Shown here: positions 1-9,553 of the stretch, in pieces
Layout of the letters: each line of letters starts with the position of its first letter
How positions within the stretch are numbered: position 1 is the stretch's first letter
Assembly (NCBI GenBank): GCA_002381645.1
Contig: DFXE01000007.1
Coordinates: forward strand, 1 to 64,000
Direction of reading: 5' to 3'
Length of the DNA: 64,000 nucleotides
DNA from: Bacteroidales bacterium UBA4116
GTDB taxonomy: Bacteria > Bacteroidota > Bacteroidia > Bacteroidales > Tannerellaceae
The notes under the pieces: generated by a model
Seen by the model: only the letters and a program-made list of their open reading frames with translations
What the model was told of the DNA's origin: nothing
The model's database searches: none
Position numbers and translations under genes: made by a program

Positions 1-1
1 T

Positions 2-625
2 TCGCGTTTACAACAAAAAGGCATTCAGTTGGTGTTTTTTGACAGGGTACCATCCATTGAAGGCACTAAAGTTATTATTAATGACAGTGTAAAAGCCTTT
101 TTCTTAGTAGAACATCTAATACGATCAGGTAAAAAGAGAATACTACACCTGGCAGGTCCGACACATATCCAAAATGCTATTGATCGCAAAAGGGCATATA
201 TAGAAGCTTTGAAAAAATTCAGGATAAAATATGATCCGCAATTGGTTGTAGAAGCCGGGATTTCGATAGAAGACGGCGAACGGGCCATACGGAAAATTGT
301 TGAAGAAGATAAAGTTGAGTTTGATGCTATTTTTAGCTTTACCGACACATTGGCTATCGGGGCGAAAAACTATTTGCAGACACACAAGTATAAAATACCG
401 GAAGATGTTGCTTTAGCCGGATTTTCGGGTTCGCTCTTATCTACGATTGTTCAACCTCAATTAACCACCGTAGAGCAACCTTTAGAAGAAATGGCAAAAA
501 AGGTTGCGAACCTTCTTTTAAGTAAAATTGAAAAACCAAATCAGAAGGAACAAACCATTATACTGGATGCGGAAATAAAATACAGAGCTTCCACTGAAGG
601 GGAGCAGGTTTCTCATTCATTTTAG
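2..625 (+). CDS. LacI-family transcriptional regulator, C-terminal part (5' end cut by window)
   Basis: The reading frame is open from the first bases of the window, so the gene starts upstream. The 207 residues seen match the periplasmic-binding-protein-like effector domain of LacI/PurR regulators: the FDR segment near the start, then a region resembling GKKRILHLAGP, a DAIFSFTDTLAIGA segment and a PEDVALAGFSG segment, ending in a strand that resembles the usual C-terminal LIxRxS. The N-terminal helix-turn-helix lies outside the window. Such regulators normally bind a sugar or nucleoside and repress a nearby catabolic operon, but the target is not visible here. The family call is firm; the effector is unknown. 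Confidence 0.85.
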   Translation, partial: SRLQQKGIQLVFFDRVPSIEGTKVIINDSVKAFFLVEHLIRSGKKRILHLAGPTHIQNAIDRKRAYIEALKKFRIKYDPQLVVEAGISIEDGERAIRKIVEEDKVEFDAIFSFTDTLAIGAKNYLQTHKYKIPEDVALAGFSGSLLSTIVQPQLTTVEQPLEEMAKKVANLLLSKIEKPNQKEQTIILDAEIKYRASTEGEQVSHSF

Positions 626-899
626 CCATATAAGCGCAAAACGGTTCCTGAGCATCGGCAATTCGTTGTACTATAATTTTCAAATCAGTTGTCGTGAAGT
701 CTTTACCGAGAAGTCTTTCTTCATTGTAACGAGAATAGATGAGTAGATTTACCTTTTCGATTTTCTTGTTTACATCAACCTGACAGATAGCGTTCTGCCG
801 TAATTGTGCTTCACTAAAAACAGGTAATGAGTGGGTAACGGAAAAGCAACGAAAAGTACTGACCTCTTCATTTTTCAAAGGTAAGACTGTTTCGGACAA
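558..899 (-). pseudogene. possible remnant of a Bacteroidetes tyrosine integrase N-terminal region
   Basis: This open stretch of about 113 codons has only a TTG at its head and overlaps the end of the LacI-type gene. Its middle (VNKKIEKVNLLIY, then GKDFTTTDLK) resembles the helical arm/SAM-like region of Bacteroidetes phage-type integrases, which commonly read N-x-x-I-x-K-I then G-K-x-x-T-x-x-D-I-K. No catalytic recombinase domain follows, so at best it is a truncated relic. A TAnnTTTG-like box on the same strand lies about 75 bases upstream. It could also be a chance open frame. The assignment rests on pattern resemblance only. Confidence 0.3.
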
Positions 900-1184
900 C
901 CTCTGCCCATAAGGTTAAATATCAACGGGTCATCCTTTTTCGCATTTAATCAATTTTTTTGTGGAATTCATTCCGCAAAGATAATCATTTCAACATTTAA
1001 TTGCATTCGCTACCATAAGCATATGTCCCCACTAGTTTTACTTGTTTCGGTTTAGACTATTAAACTTACAGGTTATTTTTTAACAATAAAACCGCAAAGG
1101 TTGTTGTGGGCCTGACCTTCGCCTTATTACTTATCTCAACCAATATAAATAGATTATAAACCAATAATATAAGTAACAATCCAT
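900..1184. other. non-coding stretch
   Basis: No gene is seen here. The stretch is AT-rich and holds a leftward TATCTTTG box at 976-983, next to a short imperfect palindrome around GGAATTCATTCC at 963-974. Nothing else stands out. Confidence 0.5.
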
Positions 1185-1192
1185 TATCTTTG
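1185..1192 (+). promoter_or_regulatory. -7 promoter box TATCTTTG
   Basis: TATCTTTG fits the Bacteroidetes -7 consensus TAnnTTTG and lies 23 bases before the start of the small membrane protein gene. A clear -33 TTTG is not seen at the usual spacing. Confidence 0.5.
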
Positions 1193-1215
1193 TAAATTAT
1201 TGGAACAATTCATAA

Positions 1216-1437
1216 ATGAAAAAAATAAACATAACAAGCGGCGTACTTTTAGTTTACCTTATTGTAATGAGTGTGATCGGATGGCCGGGTAATAAACCGG
1301 ATCCGGATTATACCCAATATTTTCTCATAATAGCCATAAGTTTAGGGGTTATCAGTTTATTAAGATTTGTACAGATTAAACGTTTCCGTACCCGGGAAAA
1401 GTGGAGAAATGAAAATGACAAGAAATTCTCGAAATAA
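1216..1437 (+). CDS. small two-helix membrane protein, unknown function
   Basis: This 73-residue protein has two predicted membrane segments (about residues 7-24 and 34-52), separated by a short polar loop, and a strongly basic C-terminal tail. The layout suggests an inner-membrane hairpin with the tail in the cytoplasm. I do not recognise the family. It follows a TATCTTTG promoter box at 1185, and its 3' end overlaps the start of the acetyltransferase gene, so the two are probably co-transcribed and translationally coupled. No enzymatic motif is visible. Confidence 0.6.
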   Translation: MKKINITSGVLLVYLIVMSVIGWPGNKPDPDYTQYFLIIAISLGVISLLRFVQIKRFRTREKWRNENDKKFSK

Positions 1438-1972
1438 TCCGCCGCAACCTTACTCCATTCTAAAAGCAACTTATCCGGATATAGATATCTTAGAGCAACT
1501 TTACAATGATTTAAATGATTATTTATCTTCCACAGTCAATTATCCGGGCTGGATTAAAGGCATTTATCCTACCAAAGAAACGGCTGAAGAAGGCATTAAT
1601 AATGAAACGTTATTTATATTAAAAGAAAAAGATAATATTGCAGGAAGTATTATTTTGAACCAAGTACCTGAAAAAGCATACGACCAGGTAAAATGGAAGA
1701 TCGAAACCGGTTATTCCCATATAATGGTTGTCAGGACGCTCACCGTTCATCCACACTTTATGAAAAGAAAAATAGCATCGCATCTAATGAACTTTGCTAA
1801 AACATATGCAATTGAAAAAGGGATGAAAAGCATCAGGCTCGACGTTTCCATACATAATACCCCTGCTATATCTTTATATGAAAAATTTGGATTTGAATAT
1901 ATCGGGACTGTTGATCTCGGACTCAATTACCCGCATCTGAAATGGTTCAATTTATATGAGTTAGTTCTATAA
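1415..1972 (+). CDS. GNAT-family N-acetyltransferase
   Basis: This 185-residue protein has the GNAT fold: an N-terminal strand and helix (YSILKATYPDIDILEQLYND), a central MVVRTLTVHPHFMKRKIASHL segment that forms the acetyl-CoA pyrophosphate-binding motif A (variant R/Q-x-x-G/A, here RKIASH), and the motif B signature SIHNTPAISLYEKFGFE. It should transfer an acetyl group from acetyl-CoA to an amine; the substrate cannot be told. The start at 1415 is chosen because a GGAG sits 8 bases upstream; an ATG at 1409 is the alternative. The gene overlaps the end of the small membrane protein gene by 23 bases, which implies coupling. A hairpin terminator follows directly. Confidence 0.85.
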   Translation: MTRNSRNNPPQPYSILKATYPDIDILEQLYNDLNDYLSSTVNYPGWIKGIYPTKETAEEGINNETLFILKEKDNIAGSIILNQVPEKAYDQVKWKIETGYSHIMVVRTLTVHPHFMKRKIASHLMNFAKTYAIEKGMKSIRLDVSIHNTPAISLYEKFGFEYIGTVDLGLNYPHLKWFNLYELVL

Positions 1973-1976
1973 TAAG

Positions 1977-2000
1977 AATGGCGGAGATAACCCCGCCATT
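1977..2000. terminator. hairpin terminator between convergent genes
   Basis: AATGGCGG at 1977-1984 pairs with CCGCCATT at 1993-2000 around an 8-base loop, followed by a T-rich stretch. It lies between the stop codons of the acetyltransferase (plus) and the S9 peptidase (minus) and may serve both strands. Confidence 0.75.
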
Positions 2001-2013
2001 ACATTTTAATTTA

Positions 2014-4419
2014 TTATTTCGCATTCTTTACATACTTTTCCAGCCACGAATCGGTTTCATACAATAAGTGCAGGATATTCTCTTTGGCCGCATACCCATG
2101 GCTTTCATACGGAAGAACTACATACCTGGATATAGCCCCGTGTCCTTTAAGCGCCTGGAAGAAACGTTCCGACTGGATTGGAAACGTTCCCGAATTATTA
2201 TCCATTTCTCCATGAATAAGCAATATGGCACCGTTTAATTTATCCGCATACATAAATGGCGACATTGTGTTATATACCTCAGGAGCTTCCCAGTACGTTC
2301 TGGTTTCAGCCTGGAAACCAAAAGGGGTAAGCGTACGGTTATAAGCTCCGCTACGGGCGATGCCTGCTTTAAAATAATTCGTATGCGCCATTAAATTAGC
2401 TGTCATAAATGCGCCATATGAATGTCCGCCGACAGCAAGTCTTGAAGTATCACCCACTCCCATGTCGTAAACAGCTTTAATTGCCGCCTCCGCATTCATC
2501 GTAAGCTGTTTTACAAAAGTATCATTAGGCTCCTCTCCTTTTTCACCTACAATGGGCATCTCCACATTATCCATAATGCAGTAACCCCGAAGCACCCAGT
2601 AAACAGGTGAGCCGTAATTGATATTGGTAAACATATATTTGGAACCGCGCACCTGCGAGGCATCCGAAGCCGACCGGTATTCACGCGGATAAGCCCACAT
2701 AAGAACTGGTAACCTGCCATCTCTTTCCTTATTGTAATTAGCAGGTAAATAAACCGTAGCCGTCAGGTTCAATCCGTCCGCTCGTTTATAAGATATTTTT
2801 TCTTTACTTACTCCTGCCATTGATGGATAAGGATTAGGGAAAGCGGTCAACTGCGATATCTTATTGTATCTTATATCCCTTGTGTAAAAGTTAGGGGGTT
2901 CAGTGACCGATTGTTTCGATGTGATGACCTGTAATTTTGCTGGATCCGTAACCCTTATAATGGTTTCATAATAAGGAGCCTGCGATCTCCATAAGATGGT
3001 ATTTTTCTTATCCCTTAAACTGAACCGGCTGATATATGGCATATTTCCCGCCGGTGATGCCCCCTGTGAAAGCATTAACAACTCTGAATTATTTTTGTTG
3101 GTATAGAGGACATCCCTGTTATATTGATTTTTAACCGTCACAGGATATCCCGGATTATTATAGCTGTCATCAGAAGATACATTAAACAGCAATTCCTTAA
3201 CAGATAGATCAGATGGATTAAATTTCCAGATTTGCATCATACGTGTAGCCCGAGAATATTCCCTGAGTAGTGCAAATGAACCATTTCCCCATTCGATTTC
3301 GGAAAACCTCGTTTTGGTTTTTGCCATTTCCTGCTTCGGGTTTTCAAACGGATAATCCAACTGGTAGACAATATCCATATACTCCACTTTATTTTCACGG
3401 GGATTTCCTTTATCCTGAGCCTCTACCCAGTAAACCGTTGCAGGTTTATCCGTTCTCCAGCCAAATGAACGGGGATAAGGCGATGAAGTATCATATCCCA
3501 TAGCCATGATGATAACGGGATTTTCCGCCAGCTTTTTTATCAAAGAACCTTCCAGGTTTATAACTGAATAAGTCTGTGGAAAATAATACATTGGGACCTG
3601 ATAAGAATAGGGTTTGTTTATAACAGAAGTAAGCAACATTTTTTTATCAGGAGACAAATCAATGCGATTATATATAGATGGAGAAGCTATTTCTTTTACC
3701 ACGTTTCCGGAAATCAACGCCAGCTGTGATGTAAAATAATAATTAAACAATTCCTCCTCATATTCATCACTCAACAAATCCTGATACGTACGGGCAGGCA
3801 GGGCTTTGCCTGTGCTTTCCTGCACAACAGGACCCGATGGGACGGGATTTCGCTCGGGCTGTACACCGATATTTTCAGGAACAAGTAAAGTCAGGAAATC
3901 ATTGTCATTTACCCAATGGATCTCTACGCCCCCGGTCGCGTTGAGTTTTCTCGATATAACTTTATTTGCGGTAGTCTGTTCCGGAGAAAAAGTGTATAAA
4001 TAAATACCGTCCGGTTCTTCTACGGCTAACAGGATTTTTTTCGACGAAGGAGAAAAGGATGCATCCACTATCATACCGTTTTCAGGAATACCGGTAACCT
4101 GTTTAAGTCCTTTAGTTGCCATATTCATAATCGACACCCCGGAATAGGATGACTGCCTGCTGTTGCCGAAAGTTACCGGATTAATGCGAACACCCGCAAG
4201 TTTTAATTCCGGTTGGGACAGTTTTTCAAGTGAACGATACGGTTGCCGTTCCAATTGAAGCATCCATTGATTGTTGTCACTAATTATTACAGCCGGAGAC
4301 ATTTTAGCCAAAGCCACTTCTTCAATTACCGCCGGCGGAAGTTCATACTTTGTTTCCTGCGCGCCGAGTGATCCCAGGCAGAAAAAGCTGACAAAACAAT
4401 AAATTATTGATTTTTTCAT
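2014..4419 (-). CDS. secreted S9-family prolyl oligopeptidase-like serine peptidase (S9D, glutamyl endopeptidase-like)
   Basis: This 801-residue exported peptidase has a signal peptide (residues 1-20, cut at GA/Q), a long beta-propeller region (about 45-550) and a C-terminal alpha/beta hydrolase domain. The catalytic triad is visible: Ser667 in GGHSYGAF, Asp740 in HGEMDNN and His774 in YESHGY. The GGHSYGAFMTANL context is typical of the glutamyl-endopeptidase-like S9D group. It should cleave short peptides in the periplasm. It lies just downstream of a susCD pair, separated by a strong terminator. It may be expressed by read-through or from its own unseen promoter. Together with susCD it suggests uptake and trimming of oligopeptides. 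Confidence 0.9.
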   Translation of the reverse strand: MKKSIIYCFVSFFCLGSLGAQETKYELPPAVIEEVALAKMSPAVIISDNNQWMLQLERQPYRSLEKLSQPELKLAGVRINPVTFGNSRQSSYSGVSIMNMATKGLKQVTGIPENGMIVDASFSPSSKKILLAVEEPDGIYLYTFSPEQTTANKVISRKLNATGGVEIHWVNDNDFLTLLVPENIGVQPERNPVPSGPVVQESTGKALPARTYQDLLSDEYEEELFNYYFTSQLALISGNVVKEIASPSIYNRIDLSPDKKMLLTSVINKPYSYQVPMYYFPQTYSVINLEGSLIKKLAENPVIIMAMGYDTSSPYPRSFGWRTDKPATVYWVEAQDKGNPRENKVEYMDIVYQLDYPFENPKQEMAKTKTRFSEIEWGNGSFALLREYSRATRMMQIWKFNPSDLSVKELLFNVSSDDSYNNPGYPVTVKNQYNRDVLYTNKNNSELLMLSQGASPAGNMPYISRFSLRDKKNTILWRSQAPYYETIIRVTDPAKLQVITSKQSVTEPPNFYTRDIRYNKISQLTAFPNPYPSMAGVSKEKISYKRADGLNLTATVYLPANYNKERDGRLPVLMWAYPREYRSASDASQVRGSKYMFTNINYGSPVYWVLRGYCIMDNVEMPIVGEKGEEPNDTFVKQLTMNAEAAIKAVYDMGVGDTSRLAVGGHSYGAFMTANLMAHTNYFKAGIARSGAYNRTLTPFGFQAETRTYWEAPEVYNTMSPFMYADKLNGAILLIHGEMDNNSGTFPIQSERFFQALKGHGAISRYVVLPYESHGYAAKENILHLLYETDSWLEKYVKNAK

Positions 4420-4439
4420 ATACGTCTGATTTTAAAAAA

Positions 4440-4479
4440 TAATCTCCAAAGTGTTACACAGGGGTATCTTTGGAGATTA
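4440..4479 (-). terminator. strong intrinsic terminator after susD
   Basis: A perfect 12-bp inverted repeat (TAATCTCCAAAG at 4440-4451 with its complement at 4468-4479) has a 16-base loop. On the minus strand it is followed by a run of six T (4434-4439). It ends the susCD transcript before the peptidase gene. Confidence 0.85.
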
Positions 4480-4501
4480 TAATAGGGTTAATTTATAATT
4501 A

Positions 4502-6013
4502 TTAATCGTTTTGCTCTATATCAGGATTTGCATTTATTTCTTCCTGCGGTATACGGTATTGCCACCTGATATCCCCTGCAGGAACTTCAGTCACACCACA
4601 AAATGCAGGTTTCCAGTTATCACCTACTCTGTTTAAAGGCAAGTTCAGGCGCTTGAGGTCAAACCAGCGGAAGCCTTCACCCCAAAGCTCAATCCTGCGA
4701 TGGGTCATAATTTCCTCAATTAAAGCATCTTCCGTATTACCTGACGATTGATATTCAGGATCACGGGTTACGGCAAACTCCGTCAATACTTCCTGGGCTT
4801 CGGCATATTTTCCGGAACGCGCCAGTGCTTCAGCTTTCATAAGATATAATTCGGAAATACGCATAAACGCATAATCACCTACAGCATCAGACGTTGATTT
4901 AGCCGTAAATTTCCGGTTTTGACCAGGATAAGGAGTAAAACTTGATGTAGGAAGATCATCTTCACTACCTTCCGGATCCCACCACTGACGGCGAAGATCA
5001 GTCTCAGACATCAGGTCATATGTTCCTAAACCGATCGACTTTACACCCTGGCGTATAGCGGTAGAATTATAATTCCATGACATATATGCATAATAAGAAT
5101 AGAAATAAACCGTTTGATCGGATTTGGTCATAGCTGCCCAGACGGCCTCATTGGTACTGGTCGTAATGGTTGCAAAGCCATGCATCAACTGACTGGCGTC
5201 CATCAATTTGTAACCTTGCGCAAGAGCCAGGTCCAAAGCCTTTGTTGCGGCAGTTGCAGCAGTAGCGTAATCCTGTTGGGCTAAAGCCACCCGTGCTTTG
5301 ATACCATAAGCAATTTCCTGGTTAAAGTGGTTCTGACGCACTGCGTTTGCCCTTTTTTCAGGATCATACCCGTCCAGGAGTTCAATTGCTTCGTCCAGAT
5401 CTTCATTGATCCACTGATAACATTCTTCTACCGTATTCCTTGGCAAAGGATCCAACGATGGTTCTTTACGATAAATTACACCCGGCTGTGAGTTTGTAGT
5501 CCCCGCCTCATAACGTTTTGCATACATCTGCACCAACTGAAAATGGGCCCACGCCCGGAAGCATAATGCTTCACCTTTAATCCCATGGTGTAAATCAGGA
5601 TCTTCATTCTCATATTGGTCTACATTAGCTAAAATCAGGTTAGCGTTAAGTATCCAGCTGTAATAGATTCTCCAGGGTACATAACAGGAAGCGCTTGTTA
5701 TTACCCGGTGGTCATTCCATTGATGAAGATTACGGTGCCATGTATTGGTCTGCCATGTCATATCATCACCCAATGCTTCACGCGCAACACAAAACCCGGG
5801 CTCTCCACCCAACCCCTGTGAACTACCGTCCTGAGAAACCATTTTCCGGTGTATACCGTTCAAACTTGTCATTAAATTGTCAAGAGAAGCGAAAGCTGTT
5901 ACATCCGGTACCTTATTTGTTGGATTTGTATCCAAATAACTCCCTGAGCACCCAGCCAATAATCCCGACACCAGTATCAGAAAACTGTATGTAAAATATT
6001 TAATCTGTTTCAT
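4502..6013 (-). CDS. SusD/RagB-family outer-membrane nutrient-binding lipoprotein
   Basis: This 503-residue lipoprotein has the lipobox LLAGC with Cys22 as the lipidated residue, followed by the SusD-type N-terminal sequence (SYLDTNPTNKVPD). TPR-like helices fill the middle, and the C-terminal half carries the usual SusD segments, including a YAFMRISELYLMKAEALARSG stretch and a RRIELWGEGFRWFDLKR motif. It should sit on the cell surface as the lid of the SusC transporter and bind substrate. It follows susC with a 17-base gap, so they form one transcript that ends at the hairpin at 4440-4479. The neighbouring secreted S9 peptidase hints at a peptide ligand, as for RagB of Porphyromonas. Confidence 0.93.
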   Translation of the reverse strand: MKQIKYFTYSFLILVSGLLAGCSGSYLDTNPTNKVPDVTAFASLDNLMTSLNGIHRKMVSQDGSSQGLGGEPGFCVAREALGDDMTWQTNTWHRNLHQWNDHRVITSASCYVPWRIYYSWILNANLILANVDQYENEDPDLHHGIKGEALCFRAWAHFQLVQMYAKRYEAGTTNSQPGVIYRKEPSLDPLPRNTVEECYQWINEDLDEAIELLDGYDPEKRANAVRQNHFNQEIAYGIKARVALAQQDYATAATAATKALDLALAQGYKLMDASQLMHGFATITTSTNEAVWAAMTKSDQTVYFYSYYAYMSWNYNSTAIRQGVKSIGLGTYDLMSETDLRRQWWDPEGSEDDLPTSSFTPYPGQNRKFTAKSTSDAVGDYAFMRISELYLMKAEALARSGKYAEAQEVLTEFAVTRDPEYQSSGNTEDALIEEIMTHRRIELWGEGFRWFDLKRLNLPLNRVGDNWKPAFCGVTEVPAGDIRWQYRIPQEEINANPDIEQND

Positions 6014-6030
6014 AATGTTTACTTTATAAA

Positions 6031-9000
6031 TTAGAAGGATACATTTAATCCGAAAGTTACAACGCGTGCAGGCATATAAACGTTAATAGCTCTTCCCCTG
6101 AATGACTGCGTCGGATTAAGCCCTTTCCGTGCAGTAAATGTATATACATTTTCCATACCGGCGGTCAGTCGGGTCGATTTCATACCAATAGGCCTCAGGA
6201 TCGATTTAGGCAGGTTATAAGACAAAGTGATATTTTTAATACTTAAATAGTTTGAACTTACCAGCCAACGGGTAGTGGCACCGTCAAAATTCGAAGCCTG
6301 CGATTGATCCAGCCGGGGAACGTCGGTTATATCGCCTTCTTGTTTCCAGGCTTTAAACATATCCGTATGCATAGCATATCCATACCGGTTATTCATCAAT
6401 GCCTGATACGATTCATCCAGCACTTTACCTCCAAATTGATAAGTAAATACGCTGCCTAATTCAAAATCTTTATAACGCACTGAAAAGTTAAATCCACCGG
6501 TTGCCTTAGGTACGGCTGAGCTTCCGTCGTAATCATACATCGCCCTGGATATATCGTAAGTATACTTTTTGCCATCCTTTTCAAATTCTTCCTTACCCAT
6601 ATTTTGTTCCGGATCAAATGCATAGTAAGCCTTACCGTTTTCAGGATTGACACCTGCAAATTGTCTCAGCCAAAAATCATAACGTGATTTTCCAACTCTG
6701 TACTGGAATACACCATCCACGATGTCATCTTCCGGCAAATCTTTAATTTCATTCTTCAGGAAGGTAATATTACCTCCTATATTTATGCGCCAATCCTTAT
6801 TCTGGTATGCAAGGAAATTCAAATCGATCTCGACACCTCTGTTGGATATCTTACCAATATTCCTCTGGATATTACGAACTCCCGTAGACGTAGGAGTAGG
6901 AACCCGGAATAAAAGATCGCGCGAATCACGCTGGAAGTATTCGACTGTTCCTGTTAAACGGTCGAACAAGCCAAATTCGATACCGACATCCGTAGAGATC
7001 CCTGTTTCCCATTTCAGATCGGGATTACCGAAAAGATCAAAGAAAATACCGGGTTCATCCCTGTTATTTAAACCGTTATTATATAACGTCTGATGGGCAT
7101 AATAGTTTGCTGTTGCGTCTGAATTAAATAAGGCATCGTTTCCGGTTTCCCCGTATGACGCACGTAGTTTCAGGCTGTTCACCCAGTCAAACCGATCCAT
7201 AAATTCTTCCTGGTCGATACGCCATGAAGCACCGAACGACCAGAAGTTACCCCATCTGTTATCTTTATGGAAACGTGAAGAACCGTCGCGGCGATAAGAT
7301 AAAGATCCGTAGTATCTATCCGCATAATTGTAATTGGCACGGAATAAATACCCTTCTTTCTTATATTCGTCCGTATAGGAAGTGAGGGAGTTTATGGTTA
7401 CAAAATTATCGAATTCTTCCAGACCGCTTACAATCTCCAACTGGCGCATACCGCGAACGTGCTGGAAAGTATATGACATATTTTCATGACCGGCTAAAAG
7501 ATCGAGACTATGGTCGCCAAAGCTTTTTGTATAGGAAAGTATCTGATTGAACTGATAATTGGTAGTGCGGCGCTGCCGTATGCTTAACCTTCCGGCAGGA
7601 GCCCCGTCGCCGACAAGTGTATTTTCATAGGTTTTCAATCTGTCATTACGGTTTTCCAAGTCGGCTTTCACTGTAAAATTCAGTCCGTCTAAAAGATTGA
7701 ACTGCAAATAAGTGCTCGCAGTCAATTGGTCCCTTTCATTTAAACGATTATTAAACAACGCTTCGGCAATCGCATGACGTCCGGTTTCAGATACGCGGTT
7801 TCCATCCGTATCATATATTTTGTTACCGCCTGAATCCAAAAGGTACTCACCGGTTTCCGGATCGTGTTTATATACCGGATAAATCGGTGCCATCACACGT
7901 ACAAACCGGATCACATTGTTATAGCTGCTGTTACTGTCATATTCCGAAGTCGTACGGTTGGATTTAGTACGTGAAGCCCCGATATTAAGACCTGTTTTGA
8001 ACCATTTAACCGGATTCAGGTTAACATTTACACGTCCGGTAAAGCGTTCGAAGTCCGTATTAATTTCGTACCCTTTATCATTCAGATAGCCAATGGAAGC
8101 ATACATATCGCTTTTCTCCGTTTTTGTAGAATAAGAAAGCGAATAATCCTGACGATGGCCTGTACCGTATGCTTCGTCTTCCCAATCGAGGTCGTCTCCC
8201 CAGAGTAACGAATTGGCGGCAGGATTTAATTTTCCGTCTGTCCCTACAATAGCATCATTGGCAATACCCCTGAATGGATTATACTTTAACTGATCGTAAA
8301 TATTCTTACTTGCATTTTGCGCGGCAAGATCCCAATCCTGGTTATTCTTGTAATGATACGTATTCCTGAGCATCTCCCATTGCAGCGGGTAGTAATCCCA
8401 CACGTTTACCCTGTCGTATTCCGGAAATCCCTTTCTTGAAAAGCCCTGGCTGATATTTAAATTTACACTGGGAGCCCCTTCCTTTGCCTGTTTGGTAGTA
8501 ATAAGGATCACCCCGTTACTCGCACTCGATCCGTAAAGAGCGGTCGATGCAGCATCTTTTAACACAGTCATCGATTCGATATCCGAAGGGTTTATATCCG
8601 CCAGGTTACCCCTGAATATTGCACCATCCAATACCAGCAACGGATCGGATGATGAGTTGATCGAACCGAAACCTCGGATACGGAATTCAGGAGCTTCGCC
8701 CGGCTGGCCGGAACCGCTTGTAACCTGAAGCCCGGCAACATTTCCCTCCAAAGCCGAACCGATATTCGTCAACGCTCTTCGTTCGAAGGTCTGTGAGCCG
8801 ACAGCAGCGGCAGATCCTGTGAAAGAGCTCTTTTTGGCCGTTCCGTATGCCACTACCATTACCTCATCCAGCGCTAATGCATCTGTCGATAATGTAATGC
8901 GCATATTCTGCTGCGCGTTTAATTCGCGCGATTGCATTCCAACATAAGAAACTACGATGGTAGAGCCTGAGGGAGCATCTAACGAAAAGTTCCCGTCGAT

Positions 9001-9168
9001 ATCCGTTACTGTTCCGATAGTAGTCCCTTTTACAATTACGGAAGCGCCGATAATAGGCTCTCCGTCTTCTTCACTTATAACCACCCCTGACACCCTTATT
9101 TGCTGGGCGAATCCTACTTGCAGAACAAGTAGTAAGGATAGTAAAACAAAAGATAGTTTTCGTGTCAT
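6031..9168 (-). CDS. SusC/RagA-family TonB-linked outer-membrane transporter
   Basis: This 1045-residue protein has a signal peptide cut after Ala21, a carboxypeptidase-regulatory-like beta-sandwich (about 24-100, with GEPIIGASVIVKGTTIGTVTD), a TonB-box-like region near DEVMVVAYG, a plug domain (about 115-225) and a large beta-barrel that ends in an aromatic residue (FGLNVSF). The N-terminal STN domain of FecA-like transducers is missing, so it is probably a plain transporter and not an anti-sigma-linked sensor; no ECF sigma or anti-sigma gene lies nearby. Its lid, SusD, is encoded directly downstream. A TATATTTG promoter box lies at 9408-9415, which gives a leader of about 230 bases. Confidence 0.95.
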   Translation of the reverse strand: MTRKLSFVLLSLLLVLQVGFAQQIRVSGVVISEEDGEPIIGASVIVKGTTIGTVTDIDGNFSLDAPSGSTIVVSYVGMQSRELNAQQNMRITLSTDALALDEVMVVAYGTAKKSSFTGSAAAVGSQTFERRALTNIGSALEGNVAGLQVTSGSGQPGEAPEFRIRGFGSINSSSDPLLVLDGAIFRGNLADINPSDIESMTVLKDAASTALYGSSASNGVILITTKQAKEGAPSVNLNISQGFSRKGFPEYDRVNVWDYYPLQWEMLRNTYHYKNNQDWDLAAQNASKNIYDQLKYNPFRGIANDAIVGTDGKLNPAANSLLWGDDLDWEDEAYGTGHRQDYSLSYSTKTEKSDMYASIGYLNDKGYEINTDFERFTGRVNVNLNPVKWFKTGLNIGASRTKSNRTTSEYDSNSSYNNVIRFVRVMAPIYPVYKHDPETGEYLLDSGGNKIYDTDGNRVSETGRHAIAEALFNNRLNERDQLTASTYLQFNLLDGLNFTVKADLENRNDRLKTYENTLVGDGAPAGRLSIRQRRTTNYQFNQILSYTKSFGDHSLDLLAGHENMSYTFQHVRGMRQLEIVSGLEEFDNFVTINSLTSYTDEYKKEGYLFRANYNYADRYYGSLSYRRDGSSRFHKDNRWGNFWSFGASWRIDQEEFMDRFDWVNSLKLRASYGETGNDALFNSDATANYYAHQTLYNNGLNNRDEPGIFFDLFGNPDLKWETGISTDVGIEFGLFDRLTGTVEYFQRDSRDLLFRVPTPTSTGVRNIQRNIGKISNRGVEIDLNFLAYQNKDWRINIGGNITFLKNEIKDLPEDDIVDGVFQYRVGKSRYDFWLRQFAGVNPENGKAYYAFDPEQNMGKEEFEKDGKKYTYDISRAMYDYDGSSAVPKATGGFNFSVRYKDFELGSVFTYQFGGKVLDESYQALMNNRYGYAMHTDMFKAWKQEGDITDVPRLDQSQASNFDGATTRWLVSSNYLSIKNITLSYNLPKSILRPIGMKSTRLTAGMENVYTFTARKGLNPTQSFRGRAINVYMPARVVTFGLNVSF

Positions 9169-9407
9169 AAAGATCTCTTTATATGGTTAATATTTAGTGA
9201 TGATATTTCAAGCGTTAATGTTAATATTTTACAAAATACATATTTAGCGCAAAGCCGGATAAATTATTGTGAACCTTACCCTTTTTCAAGTATTTGATAA
9301 TTATAGATGCAATTTCACATACCAAAACCTTAAATATTTGTGTTTTTAAATCTATTTGCTAACTTCTTGCGAAAGAAAATCATGGGATCAGAGATTAGCG
9401 ATGGTGG
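9169..9407 (-). other. long AT-rich leader region upstream of susC
   Basis: No gene is seen. If the TATATTTG box at 9408-9415 is used, this stretch is an untranslated leader of about 230 bases. Long leaders are common for susC-type genes and may be sites of control by small RNAs. No recognised riboswitch was found. Confidence 0.4.
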
Positions 9408-9415
9408 CAAATATA
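9408..9415 (-). promoter_or_regulatory. -7 promoter box TATATTTG for susCD
   Basis: Read on the minus strand, TATATTTG fits TAnnTTTG, and a TTTG (9438-9441) lies 22 bases upstream as a possible -33 element. The spacing is slightly longer than usual. Confidence 0.5.
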
Positions 9416-9553
9416 TAAAATAGTTTAATTTAATTCACAAAACTCCTTAATATTTTTTGGTTTTAACTAAAATATTCATTCAAATTGATATAAATCAAGA
9501 AACACGATTTCAGTTTGTGAAATAATTTTAGAATAATATATAATACATATAAA

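Noticed and set aside
6456..6659. Open frames antisense to or inside large genes (for example within susC, ftsZ, ftsI and the tricorn-type gene)
   Set aside because: They lie wholly within well-recognised genes in other frames, show no family resemblance and are expected by chance.
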